Shown piece by piece: positions 1 to 5,334 of a stretch of DNA of 5,367 nucleotides (its first letter is position 1; each line of letters starts with the position of its first letter). The DNA comes from an uncultured Flavobacteriaceae bacterium (GTDB lineage: Bacteria > Bacteroidota > Bacteroidia > Flavobacteriales > Flavobacteriaceae). Below the pieces are notes generated by a model. The model was not told the DNA's origin and searched no databases. It saw only the letters and a program-made list of their open reading frames with translations. The stretch is taken from NCBI GenBank assembly GCA_938041595.1, contig CALITN010000019.1, positions 1 to 5,367 on the forward strand, given 5' to 3'. The position numbers were made by a program, and so were the translations under genes.

Positions 1-408
1 GATGATAACGATGGGATTCTTGACATCTATGACAGTTTTACTGTATTAGATGAAAGTTTTGATCCTTTTGGAGAACAAATAGATCCCAACTCGGAGGTCA
101 TCGAAAGAACCTACACCAACCCAATTGTGGAAATAGACAAAACCGTTTATCCTTCCCCTGTACTAACCCCTGGAGGGAACAACCTCACCGAAGCTCGGTG
201 GACAATCCGTGGGATTGAAAACAATCCTGGAGCCATCGTAGAAGTCTTTAACAGAAATGGACAACAAGTATTCAAAAAAATAAATTATCAGAATAACTGG
301 GAGGGCGAATTCAACAATGAAAGACTCCCGAGTGGTTCTTATCTCTATAAAATATATATACCCGAAACAAACCAAACTCTAGTAGGATGGTTATTTATTA
401 CTTATTAA
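1..408 (+). CDS. T9SS substrate, C-terminal part with type B (CHU_C) sorting domain; 5' truncated by window edge
   Basis: The open frame is already running at base 1 and ends at TAA 406-408, so only the last 135 residues are seen. They begin with an acidic DDNDGILD stretch of the calcium-binding thrombospondin type 3 kind. From about residue 50 the sequence follows the gliding-motility-associated C-terminal (CHU_C) pattern: VYPSPVLTPGGNN, then RGIENNPGAIVEVFNRNGQQVF, then W(E)GEF..ERLPSGSYLYKI and a final GWLFITY. Known members use this domain as the signal for type IX secretion through the outer membrane, after Sec export by an N-terminal signal peptide, which lies outside this window. The protein is therefore probably a large secreted or surface protein such as an adhesin. 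The usual PNGDGxND turn is replaced here by PGGNN. What the missing N-terminal part does cannot be told. The next gene starts 2 bp after its stop. Confidence 0.85.
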   Translation, partial: DDNDGILDIYDSFTVLDESFDPFGEQIDPNSEVIERTYTNPIVEIDKTVYPSPVLTPGGNNLTEARWTIRGIENNPGAIVEVFNRNGQQVFKKINYQNNWEGEFNNERLPSGSYLYKIYIPETNQTLVGWLFITY

Positions 409-410
409 TT

Positions 411-665
411 ATGAAAGATAATCTTAAAAATAGGATCATAGAATTGTATCCTGACTTTCCGAAAAAATTGCTGAATGTGCATCCCAACTTGACCCGTTCG
501 GAAGTAGAGCTTTGCATTTATTTAAAGTTTAACCTTACGGACTATGAAATTGCCGAGATGATTAACCGTAATAAAAGAACTATAGAAACCAAACGCTATC
601 GCCTTCGAAAAAAACTCAAATTGGAAAAAACCCAGCGTTTGAATACTTACATTCTAAAGCTATAA
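411..665 (+). CDS. Stand-alone LuxR-like helix-turn-helix protein (84 aa)
   Basis: The product is a small, basic, probably cytosolic DNA-binding protein. Residues about 24-75 resemble the LuxR/GerE-like HTH that usually ends long Bacteroidota sensor or TPR proteins: PNLTRSEVELCIYLKFNLTDYEIAEMI forms the first helices and the turn, and RNKRTIETKRYRLRKKLKL forms the recognition helix and its extension. The preceding ELYPDFPKKLLNVHP also fits the linker seen in those larger proteins. No receiver, TPR or other sensory domain is present. The start at ATG 411 is preferred: an in-frame ATG at 387 would overlap the upstream coding region and add only MVIYYLLI, which is not family-like. The gene lies 2 bp after the T9SS gene's stop and ends 2 bp before the lipoprotein start, so it is probably translated by coupling. 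It may autoregulate this operon, which is inference. It could also be the surviving end of a once larger regulator. Confidence 0.85.
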   Translation: MKDNLKNRIIELYPDFPKKLLNVHPNLTRSEVELCIYLKFNLTDYEIAEMINRNKRTIETKRYRLRKKLKLEKTQRLNTYILKL

Positions 666-667
666 CC

Positions 668-1645
668 ATGAAGCCTATTTTATTCTCCTTGATGGCCCTT
701 CTACTGCTAGGCTGTTTAGACAAAAAAGACACTGCGGTTGATCCTTTGGTAGAAAAACAGCTTTTTCTAGAGTTGCAATTACAAGCCGAAATACAGTTGG
801 TAGGGAAATGGAAAGTGCGAAAAAAGGTTTCTAATTCCGGTTCTAATTCTGGACAGAGTAAGTCTTTCCTCACCAATTGCTCTATAGATAATTTTGAAAT
901 GTTTGAAAACCAAAATTTCATTATCAAAACCGTTGATGACAATGGAAATTTCAACTTTGTCACAGGGCAGTATTACACCTATTTTGAATCTGTTGTAACT
1001 CAAGGAGAAATTCCAAGGATTTACTTGTTTACGGCAGATTATGACTTAAAGGGTACTGTGGATTTTGAAGCAGCCTTGGGTTCGATAGAAAATCTTGCCT
1101 TTACATCTGAAGGAGTAGAGTTTGACTATACTCCTGGCAATTCGGATCTGTGTCTTAATACTCCCTACACCTATGAAGCTGCAAAAGAAGAAAAAATAGA
1201 AGTCGATGGACTGGGAGAACAAGCGGTCAATTTATTCCTAGAATGGAATCTCAAAAACTTGGTTGTTACCGTGGATGGTTCTGATCTGTCTAATTTTCAA
1301 TGTGAAATCATTGCGCAAAGTTTTGAAAGCTGTTTTGATGGAAGTTGTACCCTCCCTGGCTACATCAGTCTTAATATTACCGAATATGGTAGTTATTATT
1401 GGAAATATCGCGATACTGACAATACCATAGTTTCCATTGAAGATGCCTTTTGGAAGTTTGACGATCGAGACCCAACGGCACAGACATTTTTGATAAAATA
1501 CGATGCGTTGAAACCTTGGGATCTAGGGAATACCATTAAAATTATTTCTTTGGATAGTAGTCGTATGGAACTCATAGAAACCCGTAATTTACTTGAGTAT
1601 CGATACCATTTTACGATCAATGAAGTTGAAAATTGTACCTTTTAA
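668..1645 (+). CDS. Putative lipoprotein with lipocalin-like features (325 aa)
   Basis: The N-terminus MKPILFSLMALLLLGC is a signal peptidase II signal with lipobox L13-L14-G15-C16, so the mature protein should be lipidated on Cys16. The following LDKKD is charged, but it is not a clean match to the flavobacterial surface-export signals I know, so inner-leaflet versus surface location is open. Residues 44-50 (LVGKWKV), then NCSIDNFEMFENQNFIIK, and later a second set (SLNITEYGSYYW, FLIKYD, IKIISLDSSRMELIE) are beta-rich and resemble lipocalin-like domains of Bacteroidota lipoproteins, possibly two in tandem. Cysteines recur in the mature part (71, 162, 212, 222, 227, 323) and could form disulfides. 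A tandem SNSG-SNSG lies at residues 55-62. No enzyme motif is seen. The gene starts 2 bp after the HTH gene, and the acyltransferase follows 20 bp after its stop. The lipoprotein call is firm, the lipocalin call tentative. Confidence 0.85.
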   Translation: MKPILFSLMALLLLGCLDKKDTAVDPLVEKQLFLELQLQAEIQLVGKWKVRKKVSNSGSNSGQSKSFLTNCSIDNFEMFENQNFIIKTVDDNGNFNFVTGQYYTYFESVVTQGEIPRIYLFTADYDLKGTVDFEAALGSIENLAFTSEGVEFDYTPGNSDLCLNTPYTYEAAKEEKIEVDGLGEQAVNLFLEWNLKNLVVTVDGSDLSNFQCEIIAQSFESCFDGSCTLPGYISLNITEYGSYYWKYRDTDNTIVSIEDAFWKFDDRDPTAQTFLIKYDALKPWDLGNTIKIISLDSSRMELIETRNLLEYRYHFTINEVENCTF

Positions 1646-1665
1646 GAGAAATTAAACAACTCATT

Positions 1666-2766
1666 ATGACAGGTTCCAACCAGCGATTGCTTTCCTTAGA
1701 CCTTTTACGAGGGCTCACTATCATCTTTATGATCATTGTGAACGATCCAGGTTCCTGGGCTCATGTGTATCCTATATTACTCCATGCCTCCTGGAATGGT
1801 ATTACCCCTACTGATTATATATTCCCGCTATTTTTGTTTATCATGGGATGCTCGGTGGTCCTTTCTGTGGACAAACAACGAGCGCAATTTTCACGACAGG
1901 CTTTAATTAAAAAAGTCTTTTTTAGAGCCTTAAAAATCTATGCCGTTGGTATATTTCTTTGGCTTTGGCCCGCTTTTGAATTTGACCGTATTCGTTGGGT
2001 CGGCGTCTTGCCTCGTATCGCTTTGGTCTATTTGGCCTGCGCCTTGCTTTATTTATATACCTCCCAAAAAACCCAGCGGATCACCACGGTGACAATTCTT
2101 ATCGGCTATTGGATTGTCATTTGTTATGTTCCCATTCCCGGCCTTGGAGCTCCCGATATATCCGTCCCAGAAAAAAACTGGGCACATTATATTGACAGCC
2201 TTTTGCTGCCTGGGGTGCTATGGCAAAAGACTTGGGATCCTGAAGGGATTCTCAGTACCCTTCCAGCTATTGCCACAGGATTGCTTGGTATTTTTGCAGG
2301 TAAAATATTACAACGAAAGGATTCGACTCTTCAAGAAAAACTAGTTCCGTTGTTTTTGATGGGAACCCTCTTGCTGTTCTTGGGGGATATCGGTCAATAT
2401 TTTTTCCCTATCAACAAAAATCTGTGGAGCAGTTCATTTACACTCCTAACCGCTGGGATTGGTTTTTTGGGGCTTGGGGCATGTATTTACCTTTGCGATA
2501 TCAAGGGATGGGGGAAGCACCTTAAAATGGTGCACGCCTTTGGGGTTAACTCCATTTTTTCATATGTATTGGCCAGCCTTTTTAATTTATTTTTTTATAG
2601 CGATCGCCTTTGGGGTGTTGGTTTAGATGAACTTTTTATGACCCATCTCGATGTGGGCTTGGTTTCAAAGAAGTTTTTATCCCTTGCTTATGCACTGCTT
2701 TATGTAGGAGTCATTTGGATTCCTACTCAATACCTCTTCAAAAAGAAAATCTACATCAAATTATAG
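1666..2766 (+). CDS. Multi-pass membrane acyltransferase, HGSNAT/NagX-like (COG4299/DUF5009 type)
   Basis: The 366-residue product is strongly hydrophobic, with about ten membrane segments, and carries the motifs of the heparan-alpha-glucosaminide N-acetyltransferase family: RLLSLDLLRGLTI (7-19), VNDPGSWAHVY (25-35), LLHASWNGITPTDYIFPLFLFIMG (38-61), RWVGVLPRIAL (110-120), DPEGILSTLPAIATGLLG (191-208), PINKNLWSSSF (248-258) and FGVNSIFSY (292-300). Family members move an acetyl group from cytosolic acetyl-CoA across the membrane to an amino sugar. His40, in the HASWNG context, corresponds by motif to the catalytic His269 of human HGSNAT. Length is normal for bacterial members. ATG 1666 is chosen because it places RxxSLDxxRG close to the N-terminus, as is usual; the frame is open back to a TTG at 1633, but that start overlaps the lipoprotein gene. 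No sugar catabolism gene is nearby, so the substrate is unknown. Confidence 0.9.
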   Translation: MTGSNQRLLSLDLLRGLTIIFMIIVNDPGSWAHVYPILLHASWNGITPTDYIFPLFLFIMGCSVVLSVDKQRAQFSRQALIKKVFFRALKIYAVGIFLWLWPAFEFDRIRWVGVLPRIALVYLACALLYLYTSQKTQRITTVTILIGYWIVICYVPIPGLGAPDISVPEKNWAHYIDSLLLPGVLWQKTWDPEGILSTLPAIATGLLGIFAGKILQRKDSTLQEKLVPLFLMGTLLLFLGDIGQYFFPINKNLWSSSFTLLTAGIGFLGLGACIYLCDIKGWGKHLKMVHAFGVNSIFSYVLASLFNLFFYSDRLWGVGLDELFMTHLDVGLVSKKFLSLAYALLYVGVIWIPTQYLFKKKIYIKL

Positions 2767-2769
2767 CCC

Positions 2770-3249
2770 CTAATGGAGCGATGCCATACACTCGATCTCC
2801 ACCTTGGCTCCTAGGGCCAGTCCACTTCCGGCAAAAGCACTCCTAGCGGGAAGTCTATTTGGAGAAAAAAACGCTGTATATGCTTTTGACATTGCAGGCC
2901 AATCCTTAATATCTGCCAGCATGCAGGTACACTTAAATACATGATCCATTGAAAGGTTCATCCGTTCCAAAAGTCCTTGGATGTTTCGCAACGCCTGCAC
3001 CGTTTCCGAAGCAATCCCCCCTGGAACTACCTCATTTTTGGCGTTACTACCGATTTGTCCTGAAAGATAAACCACATTATTGACAATGGTCGCCTCGGAA
3101 AAAGGCATCTCCCGTGCCAAATGTTCAGGGCTATTGACATATTGAATCTCCTGAGCATTCATATAACCACTGCTAAACAACAAGACAATAACTATCTTTT
3201 TGAGTATTCCGACCAGCAGCAAAAACCGCATTTTTGATTTTGTATCCAT
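2770..3249 (-). CDS. RidA (YjgF/YER057c/UK114) family protein with predicted signal peptide
   Basis: Residues about 34-159 form a full RidA domain: PFSEATIVNNVVYLSGQIG (49-67), a VPGGIASETVQALRNI helix (75-90), VFKCTCMLADIKDWPAMSKAY (104-124) and LPARSAFAGSGLALGAKVEIECMA (133-156). Arg136 and Glu151 match the ligand-binding Arg105 and Glu120 of E. coli RidA, while the usual GPY near the N-terminus is MPF here. The classical enzymes hydrolyse reactive enamine/imine intermediates in the cytosol. This protein has a basic N-region, a hydrophobic core IVIVLLF and the ending NA|QE, so it is probably exported to the periplasm and its substrate is uncertain. Alternative in-frame starts are Met7 (3231), which keeps the signal, and Met30 (3162), which would give a 130-residue cytosolic protein of normal RidA length. 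It converges on the acyltransferase gene with 3 bp between stops. Confidence 0.9.
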   Translation of the reverse strand: MDTKSKMRFLLLVGILKKIVIVLLFSSGYMNAQEIQYVNSPEHLAREMPFSEATIVNNVVYLSGQIGSNAKNEVVPGGIASETVQALRNIQGLLERMNLSMDHVFKCTCMLADIKDWPAMSKAYTAFFSPNRLPARSAFAGSGLALGAKVEIECMASLH

Positions 3250-3263
3250 AATTCATTCTTTAT

Positions 3264-3269
3264 CCCTCC
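3264..3269 (-). promoter_or_regulatory. GGAGGG Shine-Dalgarno-like site upstream of the RidA gene
   Basis: On the minus strand GGAGGG lies 14 nt before the assigned ATG (3249) but only 7 nt before an out-of-frame ATG at 3256. It is the only good Shine-Dalgarno-like match near a start in this window. Bacteroidota often do without such sites, so its use is uncertain. Confidence 0.35.
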
Positions 3270-3277
3270 AAGATAGG

Positions 3278-3285
3278 CAAACCTA
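3278..3285 (-). promoter_or_regulatory. Candidate -7 promoter element for the RidA gene
   Basis: The minus strand reads TAGGTTTG, an exact match to the Bacteroidota -7 consensus TAnnTTTG. It would place the transcription start about 20-25 nt before ATG 3249. No TTG is seen at the expected -33 distance, which lowers confidence. The element overlaps the left arm of the 9-bp inverted repeat, so a protein bound there would compete with RNA polymerase. Confidence 0.4.
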
Positions 3286-3315
3286 GGGAGCTTAACGCTA
3301 CCCTTACCTAGGTTT
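3279..3315. promoter_or_regulatory. 9-bp inverted repeat in a divergent intergenic region (candidate operator)
   Basis: AAACCTAGG (3279-3287) and CCTAGGTTT (3307-3315) are perfect reverse complements separated by 19 nt. The spacer holds a smaller dyad, AGC-TTAAC-GCT (3289-3299). Each arm contains the self-complementary CCTAGG. It lies between the divergently transcribed RidA and small secreted protein genes, where a terminator is not expected. It may be an operator for both genes, or simply two outward-facing -7 elements; the sequence alone does not decide. Confidence 0.5.
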
Positions 3316-3316
3316 A
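3309..3316 (+). promoter_or_regulatory. Candidate -7 promoter element for the small secreted protein gene
   Basis: TAGGTTTA differs from the TAnnTTTG consensus only in its last base and lies in the right arm of the inverted repeat. It would give a leader of about 35 nt before ATG 3359. No TTG is found at the usual -33 distance. Confidence 0.3.
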
Positions 3317-3358
3317 AAATAAATTGTAAATTGTTGTATTAACCATAAACCATTTATA

Positions 3359-3784
3359 ATGAAAAGACTGTTTTTAGTTGTAGCATTGTTTGGAATTTCT
3401 TTTTCTATCCATGCTCAAAAGAAAGAAATGGCGCAAGCATTTGACGCCAATTTTGAAATTACTTCCGCCAAAACCATAAAAGCCGGTGAGTATGAATGTA
3501 CCGCTTCCGGAGAGGCTGGTCCTTATGGAAGAGTATATGTAACCTTTCACTTTACCAACAAACTCAACAACACCAAAGGATTGGGTGAGTTTACGGGTTT
3601 TGGATGGTCACAAACCCCTGAAGGAATCACAGAAGCCACCCTTCAAGGGATTACCCGAAATGAAAATGGAAAATTTATTGGCTATAGTTATGACGCACTT
3701 ACCAATGGGAAGGTCATGCAATGGCGCGGAGAATTCGACTTTGTTGCCGGTACTATCAAACTCAAAGTCAAGGAAGTCGAATGA
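3359..3784 (+). CDS. Small secreted protein of unknown function (141 aa)
   Basis: The N-terminus MKRLFLVVALFGISFSIHAQ is a clear type I signal peptide, probably cut after Ala19 (HA|QKK), leaving a mature protein of about 122 residues. I do not recognise the family. The mature part is rich in short strands with alternating hydrophobic residues and glycines (GRVYVTFHFTNKL, GLGEFTGFGW, GKFIGYSYDAL, WRGEFDFVAGTIKLKVKEVE), which suggests a small beta-barrel of the allene-oxide-cyclase or lipocalin kind; this is a guess from pattern only. It has one cysteine (Cys47), no lipobox and no T9SS sorting domain, so it is probably periplasmic. It stands alone between its own upstream region, shared divergently with the RidA gene, and a strong terminator 20 bp after its stop, so it is likely monocistronic. 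Confidence 0.85.
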   Translation: MKRLFLVVALFGISFSIHAQKKEMAQAFDANFEITSAKTIKAGEYECTASGEAGPYGRVYVTFHFTNKLNNTKGLGEFTGFGWSQTPEGITEATLQGITRNENGKFIGYSYDALTNGKVMQWRGEFDFVAGTIKLKVKEVE

Positions 3785-3803
3785 ACAGACTCCCTATAGA
3801 TTT

Positions 3804-3830
3804 AAAACCCTCCTTTGGGAGGGTTTTTTT
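3804..3830. terminator. Rho-independent terminator, possibly bidirectional
   Basis: AAAACCCTCC (3804-3813) pairs perfectly with GGAGGGTTTT (3818-3827) around a TTTG loop, and seven T follow (3824-3830). It lies 20 bp after the stop of the small secreted protein gene. On the minus strand the same stem is followed by TTTTAAAT, so it could also end transcription of the membrane protein gene, whose stop is at 3843-3845. Confidence 0.9.
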
Positions 3831-3842
3831 ATGGATTCATAA

Positions 3843-5156
3843 TTATATTTTCCAAAAAGGGATGATCAGATCTTTATTGAGATAGGGTTCCTTCACCTCT
3901 CCAGTTGTCCAATTGATTTCTTTTGGCAAATACACCCCGACAGTAAGCAGGTGTCTTCCAGGTTTTATCTGGCTTAGATCAATGACAGCAAGTATTCCCT
4001 GCGCTTTCCGTTGGGGATGCTTATAAAACCAGAAATCGGTCCCCGTAGTCCGTTGCCCATCTACAAAAAGCTCAAACCGCTGCGCATGACAAGAAAGTGC
4101 TTTTTTGGGATCCAAACGAAATGTGTCCCTGTTGAATAAAAACACCCCAGTTTCTGCTGGAATCAAATCGGGACATAGATTTTTGATGATGGGATCATCT
4201 GCAGTGGAAAGGTAGGGAAGGAAAACTTCTAAATAGTCTTTGTCGATTTGTAAAGAAGGTAAAGATGCTTGTTGCAAAAATGTGTTTTGATCCCAAGTGT
4301 CGTCATAAAAATTGGTCTCAATGGTTTGATTGAGCGCATAGGATGGAAGGTATTTATGCGTTTCAATAAATATGCTATTGTAAATAAAAAACAATAGTCC
4401 ATAAGGGATCAAAAAAAGCACCACCTTACGGCCAAATTTGTTATCAATCAGGTTGTAATAAAGGGGGCGGTAGATAAACGATAGCGTAATGAGACTGTAA
4501 AAAAGGTATAGTGGAAAGTAGAACCGTCCTATTTTAGGAAGCTTCTTTAACCATCCCAAAGTGATAAAATCAATTAGATAAATCCCTCCCCCTACAAAAT
4601 AAATAAAAACAACCCCTTCAAAAAAGACATCCATCGGCGATGGACTCCAAGCCGAAAGAAGAATCAATCCAGAAGCCAAAAAGAAAAAAAGACCGGTGGA
4701 AATAATTACAAAAATGATAAGAAATGTAAACCCAAAAATGGAACTACAGAGCTTTTCCAGTCGGTTGATAAAAGTGTCAAAATTGACAATTCTGTGCTCC
4801 AAAAACGATTTGAATTTGGGTGTTAATTCTAAAGAGTTAAAATCAATATCTCCAGACACATAACGCAGTCCAATCGTGCTTACCCAAAGACCTCGAAACA
4901 TCACATGCACAATCAGATTGATCAGTAGTACAAACCACGATCCAATCAGTATAATACTAGGAACCGTTAGGGCCAGATCAATCGCAATTATGCCTGTTGA
5001 AGTGACAGATGAATTATATATAAATAAATTTAAAGGATCCCGCGCACCGACCAAAAGAAAAATGGCAAATCCCGAAATGAGTAATTCCAAATGCCAGCTC
5101 TCTTGCTGAAGGATTTCCAACCAATTGGATAACGTCTGTTTTTCGTTTTTCTTCAT
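3843..5156 (-). CDS. Multi-pass membrane protein with C-terminal soluble domain, unknown function (437 aa)
   Basis: I do not recognise this family. The N-terminus (MKKNEKQTLSNWLEILQQE) is hydrophilic and followed by hydrophobic stretches at about 23-42, 55-86, 138-170, 178-203, 213-232 and 244-264, giving around six membrane segments. An amphipathic loop at about 98-136 contains charged residues. Residues 270-437 are soluble, with short strands such as QRFELFVDGQRTTGTDFWFY, GILAVIDLSQIKPGRHLLTVGVYLP and a final DLIIPFWKI; this reads like a beta-sandwich, but no catalytic motif is visible. The topology of the tail is not certain. ATG 5156 is chosen: the frame is open to a TTG at 5198, but the extra residues (MRCPKGDRPRATIR) are arginine-rich and not typical. 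It appears to be a single-gene unit, ending at the shared terminator and divergent from the gene at the right edge. Confidence 0.85.
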   Translation of the reverse strand: MKKNEKQTLSNWLEILQQESWHLELLISGFAIFLLVGARDPLNLFIYNSSVTSTGIIAIDLALTVPSIILIGSWFVLLINLIVHVMFRGLWVSTIGLRYVSGDIDFNSLELTPKFKSFLEHRIVNFDTFINRLEKLCSSIFGFTFLIIFVIISTGLFFFLASGLILLSAWSPSPMDVFFEGVVFIYFVGGGIYLIDFITLGWLKKLPKIGRFYFPLYLFYSLITLSFIYRPLYYNLIDNKFGRKVVLFLIPYGLLFFIYNSIFIETHKYLPSYALNQTIETNFYDDTWDQNTFLQQASLPSLQIDKDYLEVFLPYLSTADDPIIKNLCPDLIPAETGVFLFNRDTFRLDPKKALSCHAQRFELFVDGQRTTGTDFWFYKHPQRKAQGILAVIDLSQIKPGRHLLTVGVYLPKEINWTTGEVKEPYLNKDLIIPFWKI

Positions 5157-5189
5157 TCTTATGGTCGCCCTTGGTCGATCTCCTTTGGG

Positions 5190-5210
5190 ACATCTCAAAA
5201 GATGTTGAGA
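5190..5210 (-). other. Overlapping short hairpins in the leader of the membrane protein gene
   Basis: ACATCT (5190-5195) pairs with AGATGT (5200-5205), and alternatively TCTCAA (5193-5198) pairs with TTGAGA (5205-5210). The two 6-bp stems share bases and exclude each other. They lie 34-54 nt before ATG 5156. Both are weak and could be chance. Confidence 0.25.
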
Positions 5211-5217
5211 AAACCTA
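5210..5217 (-). promoter_or_regulatory. Candidate -7 promoter element for the membrane protein gene
   Basis: The minus strand reads TAGGTTTT, one mismatch from TAnnTTTG and sharing TAGGTTT with both elements in the RidA/secreted protein intergenic region. The nearest upstream TTG is about 32 nt away, which is too far for a normal -33 element. The leader would be about 45-50 nt. Confidence 0.3.
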
Positions 5218-5302
5218 AAGGGCTTGATTTATGATTGTATCTAAGATAACAATAAATGCAGACTCTCTGTTCCTAAGACTCGAGTGGAATAAAAATTAAT
5301 TC

Positions 5303-5310
5303 TATCTTTA
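5303..5310 (+). promoter_or_regulatory. Weak candidate -7 element for the gene at the right edge
   Basis: TATCTTTA matches TAnnTTTG except for the last base and lies about 25 nt before ATG 5335. No TTG is found at the -33 distance. The rest of the 5218-5334 stretch is AT-rich and shows nothing else I can identify. Confidence 0.25.
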
Positions 5311-5334
5311 ATTCACCCTAAATAAAAATCGCAC

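Noticed and set aside
163..375. Minus-strand frame of 70 codons
   Set aside because: It lies entirely inside the well-supported T9SS sorting domain on the plus strand and its translation resembles no known protein.
616..1003. Minus-strand frames of 115 and 74 codons
   Set aside because: They are antisense to the HTH and lipoprotein genes, which have clear family features and signals.
1995..2344. Plus-strand frames of 66 and 76 codons inside the acyltransferase gene
   Set aside because: The acyltransferase motifs run through this whole stretch in the other frame.
2773..2787. Short stem ATGG/CCAT at the convergent gene ends as a possible terminator
   Set aside because: Only 4 bp long, inside the RidA coding end, and without a following T run.
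3585..3842. Plus-strand frame of 85 codons overlapping the small secreted protein gene and the terminator
   Set aside because: It runs through the terminator hairpin and has no signal or family pattern; the signal-peptide frame is the real gene.
5163..5177. Direct repeat GGTCG...GGTCG before the membrane protein start
   Set aside because: Five bases each, expected by chance, and without other support as a binding site.
3811..5190. Identical 11-mer CTCCTTTGGGA at 3810-3820 and 5180-5190
   Set aside because: A few 11-base matches are expected by chance in a 5.4-kb window; the first copy is simply part of the terminator stem.
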